Shown here: piece after piece, positions 1-8,544 of the stretch
Layout of the letters: every line of letters starts with the position of its first letter
Position numbering within the stretch: position 1 is the first letter of the stretch
From: UBA4246 sp045113695
Lineage (GTDB): Bacteria > Bacillota > Clostridia > Christensenellales > Aristaeellaceae
DNA: 25,382 nucleotides
Direction of reading: 5' to 3'
Assembly: GCA_045113695.1 (NCBI GenBank)
Contig: JBGUJG010000138.1
Location: 1 to 25,382 of the forward strand
The notes under the pieces: generated by a model
The model's input: only the letters and a program-made list of their open reading frames with translations
Told to the model about the DNA's origin: nothing
The model's database searches: none
Made by a program: the position numbers and the translations under genes

Positions 1-20
1 ATACTGTTTTTCATCTAGAA

Positions 21-207
21 CATGTGCAGATGCGGGATGGATTTTGTGCCAGATCAAGGAAGACGTCCGAAAGCGTACCCGTAGGTACGGTGAGGACGGG
101 CTGTGAGAGCCAGGAAAACTGTCCGGTGGACAGTTTTCACCGAACAGCGGACCGGCAGGCCCTGGAAAGTCACAGAGATGGCGCAAAAGCGCCCGCAGAT
201 GTGCATG
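21..207 (+). ncRNA. Candidate structured RNA (5' leader or independent ncRNA)
   Basis: No protein gene is convincing here, but the sequence folds well by eye. A long-range helix closes it: 21-28 pairs with 200-207 (eight pairs, two of them G-U), then a symmetric GA/GA internal loop (29-30 against 198-199), then 31-36 with 192-197. Inside are an arm 64-68/94-98 capped by CGTACC/GGTACG (74-79/84-89), and a helix CTGTGA/TCACAG (101-106/170-175) that encloses a perfect 11-bp palindrome hairpin (114-138). A small GGCGC-AAAA-GCGCC hairpin (180-193) competes with the inner two pairs of the closing helix. A terminator hairpin follows at 240-272 and the HAD gene starts at 289, so it could be a riboswitch-like leader or a separate RNA. 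It does not match RNase P RNA, tmRNA, SRP RNA, 6S RNA or any riboswitch I can recall. Its 5' end may lie outside the window. Confidence 0.45.
98..165 (+). repeat. Palindromic repeat family P, copy 1
   Basis: This copy has the arms GAAAACTGTCC (114-124) and GGACAGTTTTC (128-138) with loop GGT. They are flanked by conserved GGGCTGTGAG on the left and ACCGAACAGCGG then CCGGCAGGCCC on the right. Two more copies lie at 15379-15447 and 15578-15646. Here the unit is embedded in the predicted RNA fold, within the CTGTGA/TCACAG helix. Confidence 0.85.
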
Positions 208-239
208 GGTTAGGTGAAAATCAGTATAAGAATCGATCA

Positions 240-272
240 CAGGAAAAGGGGCCGCCGGCGGCCCCTTTTCCT
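240..272 (+). terminator. Strong hairpin, intrinsic-terminator-like
   Basis: AGGAAAAGGGGCCGCC and its mirror GGCGGCCCCTTTTCCT form an almost uninterrupted, very GC-rich stem (240-271) with A-rich and T-rich ends, so it could terminate in both directions. It ends about 10 bases before the Shine-Dalgarno of the HAD gene. It therefore either ends the upstream RNA or acts as an expression platform for the gene at 289. Confidence 0.6.
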
Positions 273-288
273 GCTTTACGGAGGAAGC

Positions 289-975
289 ATGCGTTACAAG
301 GCGGTCCTGTTTGACAACGACGATACTCTGATGGACTTTCAGACCGGCAACCGGAATGCAGTCAGCCGGCTGATGGACGAGCTGGGATATTTCCACCCGG
401 ACCGGTATGAACAGTACCAGACCGTGAACCGGGAGCTGTGGGCGGCCCTGGAGCGGGGAGAGATTGCCCAGAGCGAGCTGCGCCTGCGGAGGTTCATGCG
501 GTTCTATGACCTTTATCCGGTCCCTGGGGACCCGAAAGCGGCGTCGGACCGGTTCGTGACCCTGCTGGGGGAGCAGAGCATCCTGCTTCCCCACGCGGAA
601 CAGGTCGTTCGGGCCATCGCGTCCAGGCTGCCGGTGGTCATCGTGACCAACGGGATGACGGTCATCCAGAAAAACCGGATGGACCGATCCCCCCTGAAAG
701 ACCTGATCAGCGGCATGGTGATTTCCGAGGAGCTGGGCGTTTCCAAACCCCGGCCTGAAATCTTCCGGCAGGCGCTCCGGCCGCTGGGCGCTGCGCCCAA
801 GGACGCCCTGATGATCGGCGACGGCCTTTCCAGCGATATCCGCGGGGCGAACAATGCCGGCATCGACGCCTGCTGGCTGAATCCCTCCGGCGCCGCCCTG
901 CCGGACGGCGTCCATGCGGAATACATCATCCGGGATCTCCGGGAGTGCGTGGGGATCGCCCTGCAGGAAGCATGA
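289..975 (+). CDS. HAD-superfamily phosphatase, YjjG/YfnB-like nucleotidase
   Basis: A 228-aa haloacid dehalogenase hydrolase, probably a cytosolic 5'-nucleotidase that dephosphorylates (possibly non-canonical) pyrimidine nucleoside monophosphates. All four HAD motifs are visible: DNDDT with nucleophile Asp9 and acid/base Asp11, Thr120 in VTNG, Lys153 in SKPRPEIF, and Asp178/Asp183 in GDGLSSD. The stretch between motifs I and II is a helical cap (C1 type), as in the YjjG/YfnB group, whose usual length is about 225-235 aa. The start at 289 is chosen because GGAGG (280-284) sits just upstream; an in-frame start at 214 would run through the terminator hairpin. The gene stands alone, ending in a terminator shared with the convergent gene. 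The exact substrate cannot be read from sequence. Confidence 0.88.
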   Translation: MRYKAVLFDNDDTLMDFQTGNRNAVSRLMDELGYFHPDRYEQYQTVNRELWAALERGEIAQSELRLRRFMRFYDLYPVPGDPKAASDRFVTLLGEQSILLPHAEQVVRAIASRLPVVIVTNGMTVIQKNRMDRSPLKDLISGMVISEELGVSKPRPEIFRQALRPLGAAPKDALMIGDGLSSDIRGANNAGIDACWLNPSGAALPDGVHAEYIIRDLRECVGIALQEA

Positions 976-977
976 AG

Positions 978-1006
978 AACCCCCGTCCAATGCCGGACGG
1001 GGGTTT
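978..1006. terminator. Bidirectional terminator between convergent genes
   Basis: An 11-bp perfect stem, AACCCCCGTCC (978-988) and GGACGGGGGTT (995-1005), has a 6-nt loop. It lies just after the HAD stop codon and just after the end of the convergent YcxB-like gene, so it can serve both. Confidence 0.8.
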
Positions 1007-1011
1007 GGTCG

Positions 1012-1632
1012 TTACAGGGATCTGACCTGCGGGCAGTGCGTGCGCAGAATGTCCAGGATCTGCTGCTCCTGCTCGTGGCTGATTGCTTCCCGGACGACGG
1101 ACAGGGCGTTTTTTCCTTTGGTGATCATCAGGATATCGTATTTCCTGATTTTGACCCGGGAAATCTGCCGGTAATCAAAATCATGGTGGCCGCTTGCGCT
1201 GCCGCCGCTGCCTGAGCCGCGGACATAGCGGTCATAAAAGGAGATCGTCTGCTTCAGCCCCGGTTCTTTCCCGAACCGCTCCTTCATCATCCGGAACTGC
1301 TGCCAGGAGATGAAGCAATTGACCAGCAGGGCGGCGGCCAGGAACAGCGGGACATAATACCACCGCGTACCCGCCAGTTCCTTCAGCACCGCGGAGCATT
1401 CCTCAAAAAACGGCACGTGTTCCGCGGCGGAACAATAAAGACAGACGCCCAGAAAGATCAGGACGATCAGCCCGATGCAGACACCGATGGTTTTCAGCGT
1501 GTTCACCGCCGTCCCGTGCAACAGCGCTTTTTTGTAGGACGCCAGCGTCACCGTATACGATACGGTGAGCAGAGGCCGCTCCTGAGCCTGTTCAGGCGTT
1601 TTCATGGATGCGTTTTCTTCAGATTTGACCAT
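1012..1632 (-). CDS. YcxB-like membrane protein
   Basis: A 206-aa protein with two predicted membrane segments (about residues 47-68 and 92-111) separated by a short loop, then a cytosolic C-terminal domain (about 125-200). That domain has the pattern of the YcxB family: an SFYDRYV strand, then YRQISRVKIRKYDILMI and a terminal Q/E-rich helix. YcxB-like proteins are of unknown function, widespread in Firmicutes, and often lie near PH-like membrane modules. A Gly/Ser-rich insertion at residues 139-149 interrupts the domain. The first ATG (1632) has GGAG about ten bases upstream; the internal Met10 is a possible alternative. It lies 64 bases downstream of typA on the same strand, across a 7-bp tandem repeat. 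Confidence 0.65.
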   Translation of the reverse strand: MVKSEENASMKTPEQAQERPLLTVSYTVTLASYKKALLHGTAVNTLKTIGVCIGLIVLIFLGVCLYCSAAEHVPFFEECSAVLKELAGTRWYYVPLFLAAALLVNCFISWQQFRMMKERFGKEPGLKQTISFYDRYVRGSGSGGSASGHHDFDYRQISRVKIRKYDILMITKGKNALSVVREAISHEQEQQILDILRTHCPQVRSL

Positions 1633-1666
1633 GTTTTTTTATCTCCGCTTGATCAAAACATTTTTC

Positions 1667-1705
1667 CATTACGCATTACGCATTATGCATTATGCATTAT
1701 GCATT
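1667..1705 (-). repeat. 7-bp tandem repeat at the typA 3' end
   Basis: Five units of CATTACG/CATTATG plus a partial sixth. The tract provides the typA stop codon (1697-1699) and its last residues. In the gene orientation it reads as ATGCATA steps. Confidence 0.9.
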
Positions 1706-3529
1706 GTTTTTCTGCCTTGCCGCGTTCTTGGCCCGCTGCTCGTGGGACAGCACCCGCTTTCTCATCCGCAGGGACTTGGGGGTGATCTCCAGCAGTTCGT
1801 CGTCGTCGATGAACTCCAGGCATTCTTCCAGCGTCAGCGGGTGGACGGACACCAGGCGCAGGCTGTCCTCCGAGGCGGAGGCGTTGCGCATGTTGGTCAC
1901 GTGCTTCTGGCGGCAGACGTTGACCACGATGTCGCCCGGACGGCTGGACTGGCCGCAGATCATGCCGGCGTAGACGGGGGTCTGGGAGGTGATAAAGAGG
2001 GTGCCGCGCTCCTGGGCGTAGTACAGGGCGTACTGCGTGGTGTCGCCGGTCTCAAAGCAGACCAGAGCGCCGACGCTGCGGTGGGGGATATCGCCCTTGT
2101 AGGGCTCGTAATGGTCGTATACGGCGCTCATGACGCCCTCGCCGCGGGTATCGGTCAGGAACTCGCTGCGGTAGCCGAACAGGCCCCGGCTGGGCACCAG
2201 GAATTCCAGGCGCACCCGGTCCAGCCCGCTCATGTGCTCGAGCGTCCCGTGGCGGCGGCCCATCTTTTCGATCACCGCCCCGGCGTACGCCTGGGGCACG
2301 TCGCAGACCATCCGTTCGATCGGCTCGCACTTTTTTCCGTCGATCTCCCGGTAGAGGACTTCCGGCTTGCTGACCTGAAACTCATAGCCCTGCCGCCGCA
2401 TCGTCTCGATCAGGATGGACAGGTGCAGCTCGCCCCGGCCCCAGACCTCGAAGCAGTCCGGCGTGTCCCCATCGATCACGCGGAGGGAAACGTCCGTCTC
2501 CAGCTCCCGGTACAGCCGGGCGCGCAGGTGGCGGCTGGTTACGAACTGGCCTTCCCGGCCGGCGAAGGGGGAGTCGTTCACGGAGAAGGTCATCGTGACG
2601 GTCGGCTCCGTGATGGCCACGAAGGGCAGGGGTTCGACGGCTTCCGGCGCGCAGACGGTATCCCCAATGGAGATATCGGGCAGGCCGGTCAGCGCGACAA
2701 TGTCGCCCATGGAAACCTCCTGGGCGGGCACCCGCTTGAGCCCGTCAAAGACGGACAGGGCGGTCAGCCGCCAGGGCGGGGTGACGGCGTTTTCGTTCCG
2801 TGCGTTGCAGCGGACCACCATCATGCCGTCGGTGAGCTTCCCGCGGGAAATGCGGCCGATGCCGATGCGGCCGACGTAGTCGTTGTAGTCGATGGTGGAG
2901 ATCAGCACCTGGGCCGGGCCCCTGTCGTCCCCCTCGGGAGCGGGGATATAATGTAGGATCGCATCAAAGAGGGGCTTCAGGTCCGTGCCGGGCTGGTCAA
3001 GGTCGGTCGTCGCGGTGCCCTTGCGGGCGGAGACGTACAGGATCGGCCGGTCCAGGGTGTCCGGGTCGGCGTTGAGCTCGTCCAGCAGGTCCACCAGCTC
3101 GTCCACCACTTCGTCGCAGCGGGCGTCCGGCCGGTCCACCTTGTTGATGACCAGCAGCACGGGCAGATGGAGCTCCAGCGCCTTGGACAGCACAAAGCGT
3201 GTCTGCGGCATCGGGCCTTCAAAGCTGTCCACCAGCAGCAGCACGCCGTCCACCATCTTGAGGATGCGCTCCACCTCGCCGCCGAAGTCGGCGTGGCCGG
3301 GGGTATCGACGATGTTGATTTTCGTGTCGCCGTAGTGCACGGCGGTGTTTTTGGCCAGGATCGTGATGCCGCGTTCGCGCTCCAGGTCGTTGGAGTCCAT
3401 CACGCGGTCGGCGATCTGCTGGTTGACGCGCAGCACGTTGCCCTGCTTGAGCATCTGGTCGACCAGGGTGGTCTTGCCGTGGTCAACGTGCGCGATAATG
3501 GCGATGTTGCGGATATCTTCACGAATCAT
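1697..3529 (-). CDS. typA: Ribosome-binding translational GTPase TypA/BipA
   Basis: A 610-aa, full-length TypA/BipA, a GTPase of the EF-G family that binds the 70S ribosome and supports ribosome assembly and stress adaptation. G1 is AHVDHGKT (13-20), G2 lies in ERGITILAK, G3 is DTPGH (75-79) and G4 is NKVD (129-132). The EF-G-like domains II, III and V follow, ending in the TypA-specific C-terminal domain, where GLFGYRSEFLTDTRGEG is the hallmark. The start is supported by GAGGAAGG about ten bases upstream. It is co-directional with and downstream of prfC, 195 bases away across repeat R1, so it may be read from the prfC promoter. The last codons and stop fall inside a 7-bp tandem repeat, so the C-terminus ends QKNNA rather than in a conserved tail. 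Confidence 0.97.
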   Translation of the reverse strand: MIREDIRNIAIIAHVDHGKTTLVDQMLKQGNVLRVNQQIADRVMDSNDLERERGITILAKNTAVHYGDTKINIVDTPGHADFGGEVERILKMVDGVLLLVDSFEGPMPQTRFVLSKALELHLPVLLVINKVDRPDARCDEVVDELVDLLDELNADPDTLDRPILYVSARKGTATTDLDQPGTDLKPLFDAILHYIPAPEGDDRGPAQVLISTIDYNDYVGRIGIGRISRGKLTDGMMVVRCNARNENAVTPPWRLTALSVFDGLKRVPAQEVSMGDIVALTGLPDISIGDTVCAPEAVEPLPFVAITEPTVTMTFSVNDSPFAGREGQFVTSRHLRARLYRELETDVSLRVIDGDTPDCFEVWGRGELHLSILIETMRRQGYEFQVSKPEVLYREIDGKKCEPIERMVCDVPQAYAGAVIEKMGRRHGTLEHMSGLDRVRLEFLVPSRGLFGYRSEFLTDTRGEGVMSAVYDHYEPYKGDIPHRSVGALVCFETGDTTQYALYYAQERGTLFITSQTPVYAGMICGQSSRPGDIVVNVCRQKHVTNMRNASASEDSLRLVSVHPLTLEECLEFIDDDELLEITPKSLRMRKRVLSHEQRAKNAARQKNNA

Positions 3530-3563
3530 GGAAGTTCATCCTTCCTCAAAGGTTAAGCATAAA

Positions 3564-3724
3564 GTGAGGAGTGAGGAATGAGGAGTGAGGAGTTGAAATT
3601 GGTCTGAGCGGCCGGAGGCCGCGGTCAGTAAAACTCCTCACTGAGCGACCACAGGGAGCGGTCACTCCTCACTCATCACTCAGTGGCGGCCCAGGGGCCG
3701 CCGCTACGGCGAACGAAGTGAGCG
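3564..3724 (-). repeat. Intergenic mosaic repeat R1 between prfC and typA
   Basis: Made of GAGTGAGG-type steps and GAGCGA motifs. It contains a hairpin AGTGAGGAGTT (3584-3594) with AACTCCTCACT (3632-3642), a second GCGGCC-GGA-GGCCGC, and a strong GGCGGCCC-AG-GGGCCGCC hairpin (3685-3702). The whole element matches R2 at 12453-12663 in order and orientation. Its last base touches the prfC stop codon. Confidence 0.88.
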
Positions 3725-5320
3725 TCAGTCCGCGTTTCTCGGCGCGATCTCATCGAGTTCCAGGCCCTTGTTCTTTTCTCCGGCCAGGCGGATAGACCAG
3801 TCGTTCTCGAAGAAGAGGACGTGGTTTTCGTGGGCGTCGAAGCCACGGGCTGTGGTGGAGGTCAGGTTGAGCTTTTCAACCGGCAGGGGCGTTTCCCGCA
3901 CCCAGCGGACGAAGCGGTAGGGCAGGCGGTCCATCAGCAGGTCCACGCCGTACTCGCCCTTGAGGCGGTAGGTGAGGACGTCGAACTGCAGCTCGCCGAC
4001 CACGCCGACGATGAACTCTTCCAGCCCGGTCTCATCCCTGCGGAAGGTCTGGATGGCGCCTTCCTCGGACAGCTGGGAGATGCCCTTCTGGAACTGCTTG
4101 CGCTTCATGCTGTCCAGCGGGCGGACGCGGGCAAACCGCTCCGGCGCGAACACCGGGATTTTTTCAAACCGGATCTTCCGGCCGACGCAGAGGGTGTCGC
4201 CCAGGCGGTAGAGCCCCGGGTCGAACAGGCCGATGATGTCGCCCGGATAGGCGGTATCGACGCTTTCCCGCTCGTCCGCCATGAACTGCTGGGGCTGTTT
4301 GACCTGGATGTCCTTGCCCGTGCCGGAATGCCACACGGTCATGGATTTGGTAAAGGTGCCGCTGACCACCCGCAGGAACGCCAGGCGGTCCCGGTGGGCG
4401 GGGTTCATGTTGGCCTGGATCTTGAAAATGAAGCCGGAAAACCGTTCGTCCGTCGGCTCCACCATGCCCTGATCGGACTCCCGGGGGGAGGGATAGGGCG
4501 TATAGCGCAGGAACCGGGTCAGGAAAGGCTCCACGCCGAAATTGGTGACGGCGGAGCCGAAGAACATCGGGGTGAGTTCCCCTTTGCGGACGGCTTCCAG
4601 ATCGAAGGGATCGCCCGCTTCGTCCAGCAGCTCGATCTCGTCGCGCAGGCGCTTTCTGTAGCGCTCGGCCAAAGCTCCTTCAAGGGCCGGGTCGTCGATG
4701 CCGATGACCGTCTTCTGCGCCATCGTCCGGCCGTGGTCGGTGCTGGTGTACAGCTCCACGGCCTTTTCGTCCCGGTGGTAGACGCCCTGGAAATCCCCGT
4801 CCACGCCGATGGGCCAGTTGACCGGGCAGGACCGGATGCCCAGTACCTGCTCGATCTCCTCCATCAGCTGGAAGGGGTCCTTGGCGGCCCGGTCCATCTT
4901 GTTGACGAAGGTGAAGATCGGGATGCCCCGCATCCGGCAGACCTTGAACAGCTTGATCGTCTGCTCTTCCACGCCGCGCGCGGCGTCGATCAGCATGACG
5001 GCGCTGTCCGCGGCGACCAGCACGCGGTAGGTGTCCTCCGAAAAGTCCTGGTGGCCGGGGGTATCCAGGATGTTGATATGGTATCCGTCAAAGGAAAACT
5101 GCATGGCGCTCGAGGTCACGGAAATGCCGCGCTGCTTTTCGATCTCCATCCAGTCGGAGGTGGCGAAATGCTCGGCCCGGCGCGCCTTGACGCTGCCCGC
5201 CTGACGGATCGCCCCGCCGTAGAGCAGGAGCTTTTCCGTCAGGGTCGTTTTCCCGGCGTCGGGGTGGCTGATGATGGCGAAGGTCCGCCGCCGGGCGACC
5301 TCCTGTTCAAGTACCGTCAT
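3725..5320 (-). CDS. prfC: Peptide chain release factor 3 (RF3)
   Basis: A 531-aa RF3, the GTPase that removes RF1/RF2 from the ribosome after termination; the length matches the family (about 525-535). G1 is SHPDAGKT (18-25), G2 lies in QRGISVTSSAM, G3 is DTPGH (86-90) and G4 is NKMD (140-143). RF3-specific stretches include DEIELLDEAGDPFD and the C-terminal FVVGVVGELQFDVL-like segment (here FIVGVVGELQFDVL). I choose the ATG at 5320 because AGGAGG lies nine bases upstream. A longer in-frame start at 5392 would lie inside the promoter -10. The gene heads a probable prfC-typA unit. The stop codon abuts repeat R1. Confidence 0.96.
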   Translation of the reverse strand: MTVLEQEVARRRTFAIISHPDAGKTTLTEKLLLYGGAIRQAGSVKARRAEHFATSDWMEIEKQRGISVTSSAMQFSFDGYHINILDTPGHQDFSEDTYRVLVAADSAVMLIDAARGVEEQTIKLFKVCRMRGIPIFTFVNKMDRAAKDPFQLMEEIEQVLGIRSCPVNWPIGVDGDFQGVYHRDEKAVELYTSTDHGRTMAQKTVIGIDDPALEGALAERYRKRLRDEIELLDEAGDPFDLEAVRKGELTPMFFGSAVTNFGVEPFLTRFLRYTPYPSPRESDQGMVEPTDERFSGFIFKIQANMNPAHRDRLAFLRVVSGTFTKSMTVWHSGTGKDIQVKQPQQFMADERESVDTAYPGDIIGLFDPGLYRLGDTLCVGRKIRFEKIPVFAPERFARVRPLDSMKRKQFQKGISQLSEEGAIQTFRRDETGLEEFIVGVVGELQFDVLTYRLKGEYGVDLLMDRLPYRFVRWVRETPLPVEKLNLTSTTARGFDAHENHVLFFENDWSIRLAGEKNKGLELDEIAPRNAD

Positions 5321-5391
5321 GAATCGCGGCCTCCTGTCAAAAGAACAAATGGACATCTCAAAAAAACGCTGTGTCAGGCACAACGTTTTCA

Positions 5392-5420
5392 TATATACCG
5401 CAAAACCGGCCGATTGTCAA
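5392..5420 (-). promoter_or_regulatory. Sigma-A promoter of prfC
   Basis: On the minus strand this reads TTGACA (5420-5415), exactly 17 bases of spacer, then TATATA (5397-5392). Transcription should start near 5385, giving a leader of about 65 bases to the prfC ATG. It rules out the upstream in-frame start for prfC. Confidence 0.85.
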
Positions 5421-5502
5421 TCAGATGAAGGAATTTTTCACACTTTTTTGGATTGGACCGGAACTGCGTGTCCCTGTATTCGAAGGCGGCAAGCTCTTTG
5501 TC

Positions 5503-8454
5503 CTAGAAGGGCCAGGTCAGCGTGCAATTCTGAAATACAAACTTTTGACCGTCACTGGGTGATACAGGGGGGCCAAAGGGTATTTCGCAATAATGTTCAT
5601 TACCATATTGGTCGAGACGATATATCTTTAAATACTCGGGATCAAAGCGGAAACAGGACATATCTGTAACCATGCCTTCGCACCAGCCTGTGGAAAACAC
5701 TTCAAGCTGCGTACAATGGGACAGATTCAGCCGAGCCAATGGAATATGCGTAATGCCGATTGTTTTTAAATTAGTGTTCTGGCTCAGGTCCATCTGATTC
5801 AGGGAAAGGCAGCCGGCGATGGTCAGCCATTTCAGGTTACGATTGCTGCTGAGGTTCAGCTGGGTCAGCGATTCATTCCAGTCATGATAATCAACTTCGC
5901 CGTTGATATAAAGAGATTGAAGAGCGGTATCGCCGGTCAGATCCACGTTTGCCACATGCGAACGATAGCAGGTCAGAGACATGAGGCTGTTCAGGTTGGA
6001 CACGTTCAGGCAGCCTCTTGGCAAGCCGTAAAGCTCGACACTGGTCAGATTCTGATTTCCCGTCAGATCCAGGTCTGTCAGCTGGGAATAACCTGCGTGT
6101 GCTTTTATTATATTGGTGTTGTCGAGAAAAGAATTGCCATATTCATATTCATAAGCAAGAAGGAGGTCCCCATTGTACCAATAGCCATTATCTTTCATAA
6201 ACGCATTATGATACATCCCCATGCGCAGTATCTGCAGTTTGGTAAAATACTGAAGCCCTTCAAACGACATGCAGGTGACCGGGAAATGGCTGGCCCAGTC
6301 GGGGTCGTCGGATTTGGGTTGAATGATCATATCCTTGACCCGGTAGCGTTCCCAGGCGTTGAGCAGAAAGTCGCCGTCCAGGTCATAGGTTTCCGCTACC
6401 CACTCCCGGAACCCTTCGTCCGGGAAGTGGTATTCGTCGACCGGGATCAGGGAGAAATCCATCAGCAGATCAACGGCCTCGTCTTCCACCTGGAAGGTCA
6501 TCGTCTCCGGATGGTCCAGGTGCGTGGACTGCGCCGTGTATTCGCCCGGGTACAGATACGCCTCGATCGGCGCAGTGCCGGAGGCCAAGGTTTCATGCTC
6601 CACCATGTTCACCAGCCGGTAGATGAAAGCGAGCTTTTCCGCGTTCGGTTCATCCGGATCCTCCACATTCAGCCTGACCCGGTACTCATAGTTGGGGCAT
6701 TCGCCTTCCCCGATCTTGACTTCCCCGCCGTGTACGCTGTGCTCGTCGTTGAGGACGGACAGGTAACCTGTAAAGAAGCGGTCGCCGAGCAGCCGGTAAT
6801 CTGCCTCCGCGATGGTTCTCTTGATGGTCTTCAGTTCCGCGATCAGGTCCACATACCAGTCCGCCGTCAGGTCCAGGCAAAGACCGCAGGCGTGCCGCTT
6901 TTCAGGATGCGGATCTTCCGGTTCACTGTGGCCTTCCAGGAACGTCTCCGCCGCTTTGAGTTCTATGCAGGCTTCTGCGCCGACGTGGGCGCCGATCAGG
7001 CGCATGAACGACAGGCCGACGGTTCCCTTGAGCCCGGTTTTAAACGTCGCTTCGCCCTCCAGTTCCGCGTCCCAGTGCCCGTCTTTTTCCATGATCGTCT
7101 GACAGCCGTTCACCTCGTCGTAGGTGAACCCCATCCGCGAGGTGATGCCAAAGGAAGCTTCTCCTTTTACCTGCGCCGACAGTTCGAGCGGGATCGCCAC
7201 ATTCAGGTCCACCAGCACGCCCGGTACGCTGGTTGGGATGGACCAGGTAAACAGTGTGATTTCGTTTTTTTCATTTTCAATGCCTTTTGAGAGCGCAAAC
7301 GCCAGATCTACGGTGGATGTCACGATCAGGCGCGTCTCCGGGTCACTGCTCTTCAGGATGGACGGCGCGTAGCGGATCTTGCAGTCCAGCAGCATGGCCA
7401 CATTGACATCGCCGGTAAAGTCCATGCCGCCGATCGGTTTCTTTAACACTTTGAGACTTCCGTGGGCAGAGTCATGGGCAACATATTGGGTATAAGCGCC
7501 GCCCAGTCCGGCGATCGCGTCGATTTTCCCCTCGTAGTTCAGGAAACGGAAGAAGGGCTCCAGGCCCGCGTCCACGATGCGCGTGACCAGATAGGTGCCG
7601 TCCCCCTGAGGGCTGACGCTTTCAGCCTGCACCAGGTCGTTGAGCGAAGGCAGGTAAAGCGCGTCGCCCGGATAAATCTCTTCGTCCGATTGGATGGTGT
7701 ATACATCGCCGCTGACCGTGCCTTCCACCGTCCGGACGGAATCGAGCAGGACGGCGAAGCCCTCGCTGCCGAAGTTCAGTACCGTCTGACCCGCAAAGTC
7801 GTCCGGCGTCAGTTCGTCAAAATCGGCGGCGGGGTCATAGAAATCTTCAAAGATGACGGGATCACACAGCCCGACACCGTTTTCGGTCTCCATGACGGCC
7901 CGGACGTAAAAGGACTGGGGAAACGAATCGAACGGAACCGATACGGACTGGTTGTCGAGGCCGGCCCCGCAGGGAACGGAGGCGGTGGCAAGTATCTCGG
8001 TCTGGCCGCTGCCGAGCAGGTCGACCCGCAGGAAGCAGGGGTCGCTGGTGGACATCACGTACAGAATCAGCGCCCCTTCATCCCGGTAGATATCATTCCA
8101 GGAGACCTGGTTGGCCCCGTATGAGTAAAAAGCGTTCCCGTTTGCCGAAGCAAAATCAGGCGCCGGGCCGTACGGGTAACCCAGGAGCACGACAGACGGG
8201 TCGAACGCCTGTTCGCCGATGTCCGAAACCTGCCAGGGTATACGGACGGAAACCAGGCTGGAGCAGCCGAGGAACGCCCTTGCCCCGATGACCTTCAGGT
8301 CTTCCGGCAGATTGACTTCCGTCAGCGAACGGTCATTCATGAAAGCCTCTTCGCCGATTTCCGTCAGGGAATCCGGCAGTCTCAGCGTTTCCCCGGCGGC
8401 GGGCAGCGCCAGCAGAAGCGCCAGGATGAGCAGCGGCAGCACGGCCTTTTTCAT
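5503..8454 (-). CDS. Secreted BspA-type leucine-rich-repeat protein
   Basis: A 983-aa exported protein. It has a signal peptide (residues 1-about 21: MKK, a Leu/Ala core, LPAAG). BspA-type LRR_5 repeats follow directly (EIGEEAF, VIGARAF, DIGEQAF), then a long middle region with no family I recognise (about 100-660). An EF-hand-like linker sits at about 668-700 (FPDEGFREWV then DLDGD). A second LRR block runs from about 745 to 935 with LTDLDLTGNQNL-type units. FPD-x-FR-x-WV followed by DxDGD and LRRs is a common surface-protein arrangement in gut Firmicutes, probably binding proteins or glycans outside the cell. No sortase motif, S-layer domain or C-terminal anchor is visible. The ATG at 8454 is preferred because AAGGAGA precedes it and the signal peptide begins there; the in-frame ATG at 8484 adds ten residues. 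It is probably co-transcribed with the gene at 8545-10818. Confidence 0.8.
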   Translation of the reverse strand: MKKAVLPLLILALLLALPAAGETLRLPDSLTEIGEEAFMNDRSLTEVNLPEDLKVIGARAFLGCSSLVSVRIPWQVSDIGEQAFDPSVVLLGYPYGPAPDFASANGNAFYSYGANQVSWNDIYRDEGALILYVMSTSDPCFLRVDLLGSGQTEILATASVPCGAGLDNQSVSVPFDSFPQSFYVRAVMETENGVGLCDPVIFEDFYDPAADFDELTPDDFAGQTVLNFGSEGFAVLLDSVRTVEGTVSGDVYTIQSDEEIYPGDALYLPSLNDLVQAESVSPQGDGTYLVTRIVDAGLEPFFRFLNYEGKIDAIAGLGGAYTQYVAHDSAHGSLKVLKKPIGGMDFTGDVNVAMLLDCKIRYAPSILKSSDPETRLIVTSTVDLAFALSKGIENEKNEITLFTWSIPTSVPGVLVDLNVAIPLELSAQVKGEASFGITSRMGFTYDEVNGCQTIMEKDGHWDAELEGEATFKTGLKGTVGLSFMRLIGAHVGAEACIELKAAETFLEGHSEPEDPHPEKRHACGLCLDLTADWYVDLIAELKTIKRTIAEADYRLLGDRFFTGYLSVLNDEHSVHGGEVKIGEGECPNYEYRVRLNVEDPDEPNAEKLAFIYRLVNMVEHETLASGTAPIEAYLYPGEYTAQSTHLDHPETMTFQVEDEAVDLLMDFSLIPVDEYHFPDEGFREWVAETYDLDGDFLLNAWERYRVKDMIIQPKSDDPDWASHFPVTCMSFEGLQYFTKLQILRMGMYHNAFMKDNGYWYNGDLLLAYEYEYGNSFLDNTNIIKAHAGYSQLTDLDLTGNQNLTSVELYGLPRGCLNVSNLNSLMSLTCYRSHVANVDLTGDTALQSLYINGEVDYHDWNESLTQLNLSSNRNLKWLTIAGCLSLNQMDLSQNTNLKTIGITHIPLARLNLSHCTQLEVFSTGWCEGMVTDMSCFRFDPEYLKIYRLDQYGNEHYCEIPFGPPVSPSDGQKFVFQNCTLTWPF

Positions 8455-8490
8455 GCGGGTTCTCTCCTTCAAGACAGAGGACATCCGGGA

Positions 8491-8515
8491 CTGCCGCGGA
8501 AAAACGCCGCGGCAG
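8491..8515. other. Intergenic hairpin between the two secreted-protein genes
   Basis: CTGCCGCGG (8491-8499) pairs with CCGCGGCAG (8507-8515) around a 7-nt A-rich loop. There is no T-run after it on the minus strand, so it is more likely an RNA-stability or attenuation hairpin than a full terminator. Confidence 0.5.
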
Positions 8516-8544
8516 CCCCGGGAAAGACGGATGTTGGCAAAGTC

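Noticed and set aside
24..314. Small protein in the first 300 bases
   Set aside because: It has no Shine-Dalgarno and runs through the palindromic repeat and into the terminator hairpin; the region is better explained as RNA and repeats.
1667..1705. Attachment site or IS end
   Set aside because: It is a plain 7-bp tandem repeat without terminal inversion or a transposase.
3821..5428. Long open frame antisense to prfC
   Set aside because: RF3 motifs and a strong promoter and Shine-Dalgarno support the minus-strand gene only.
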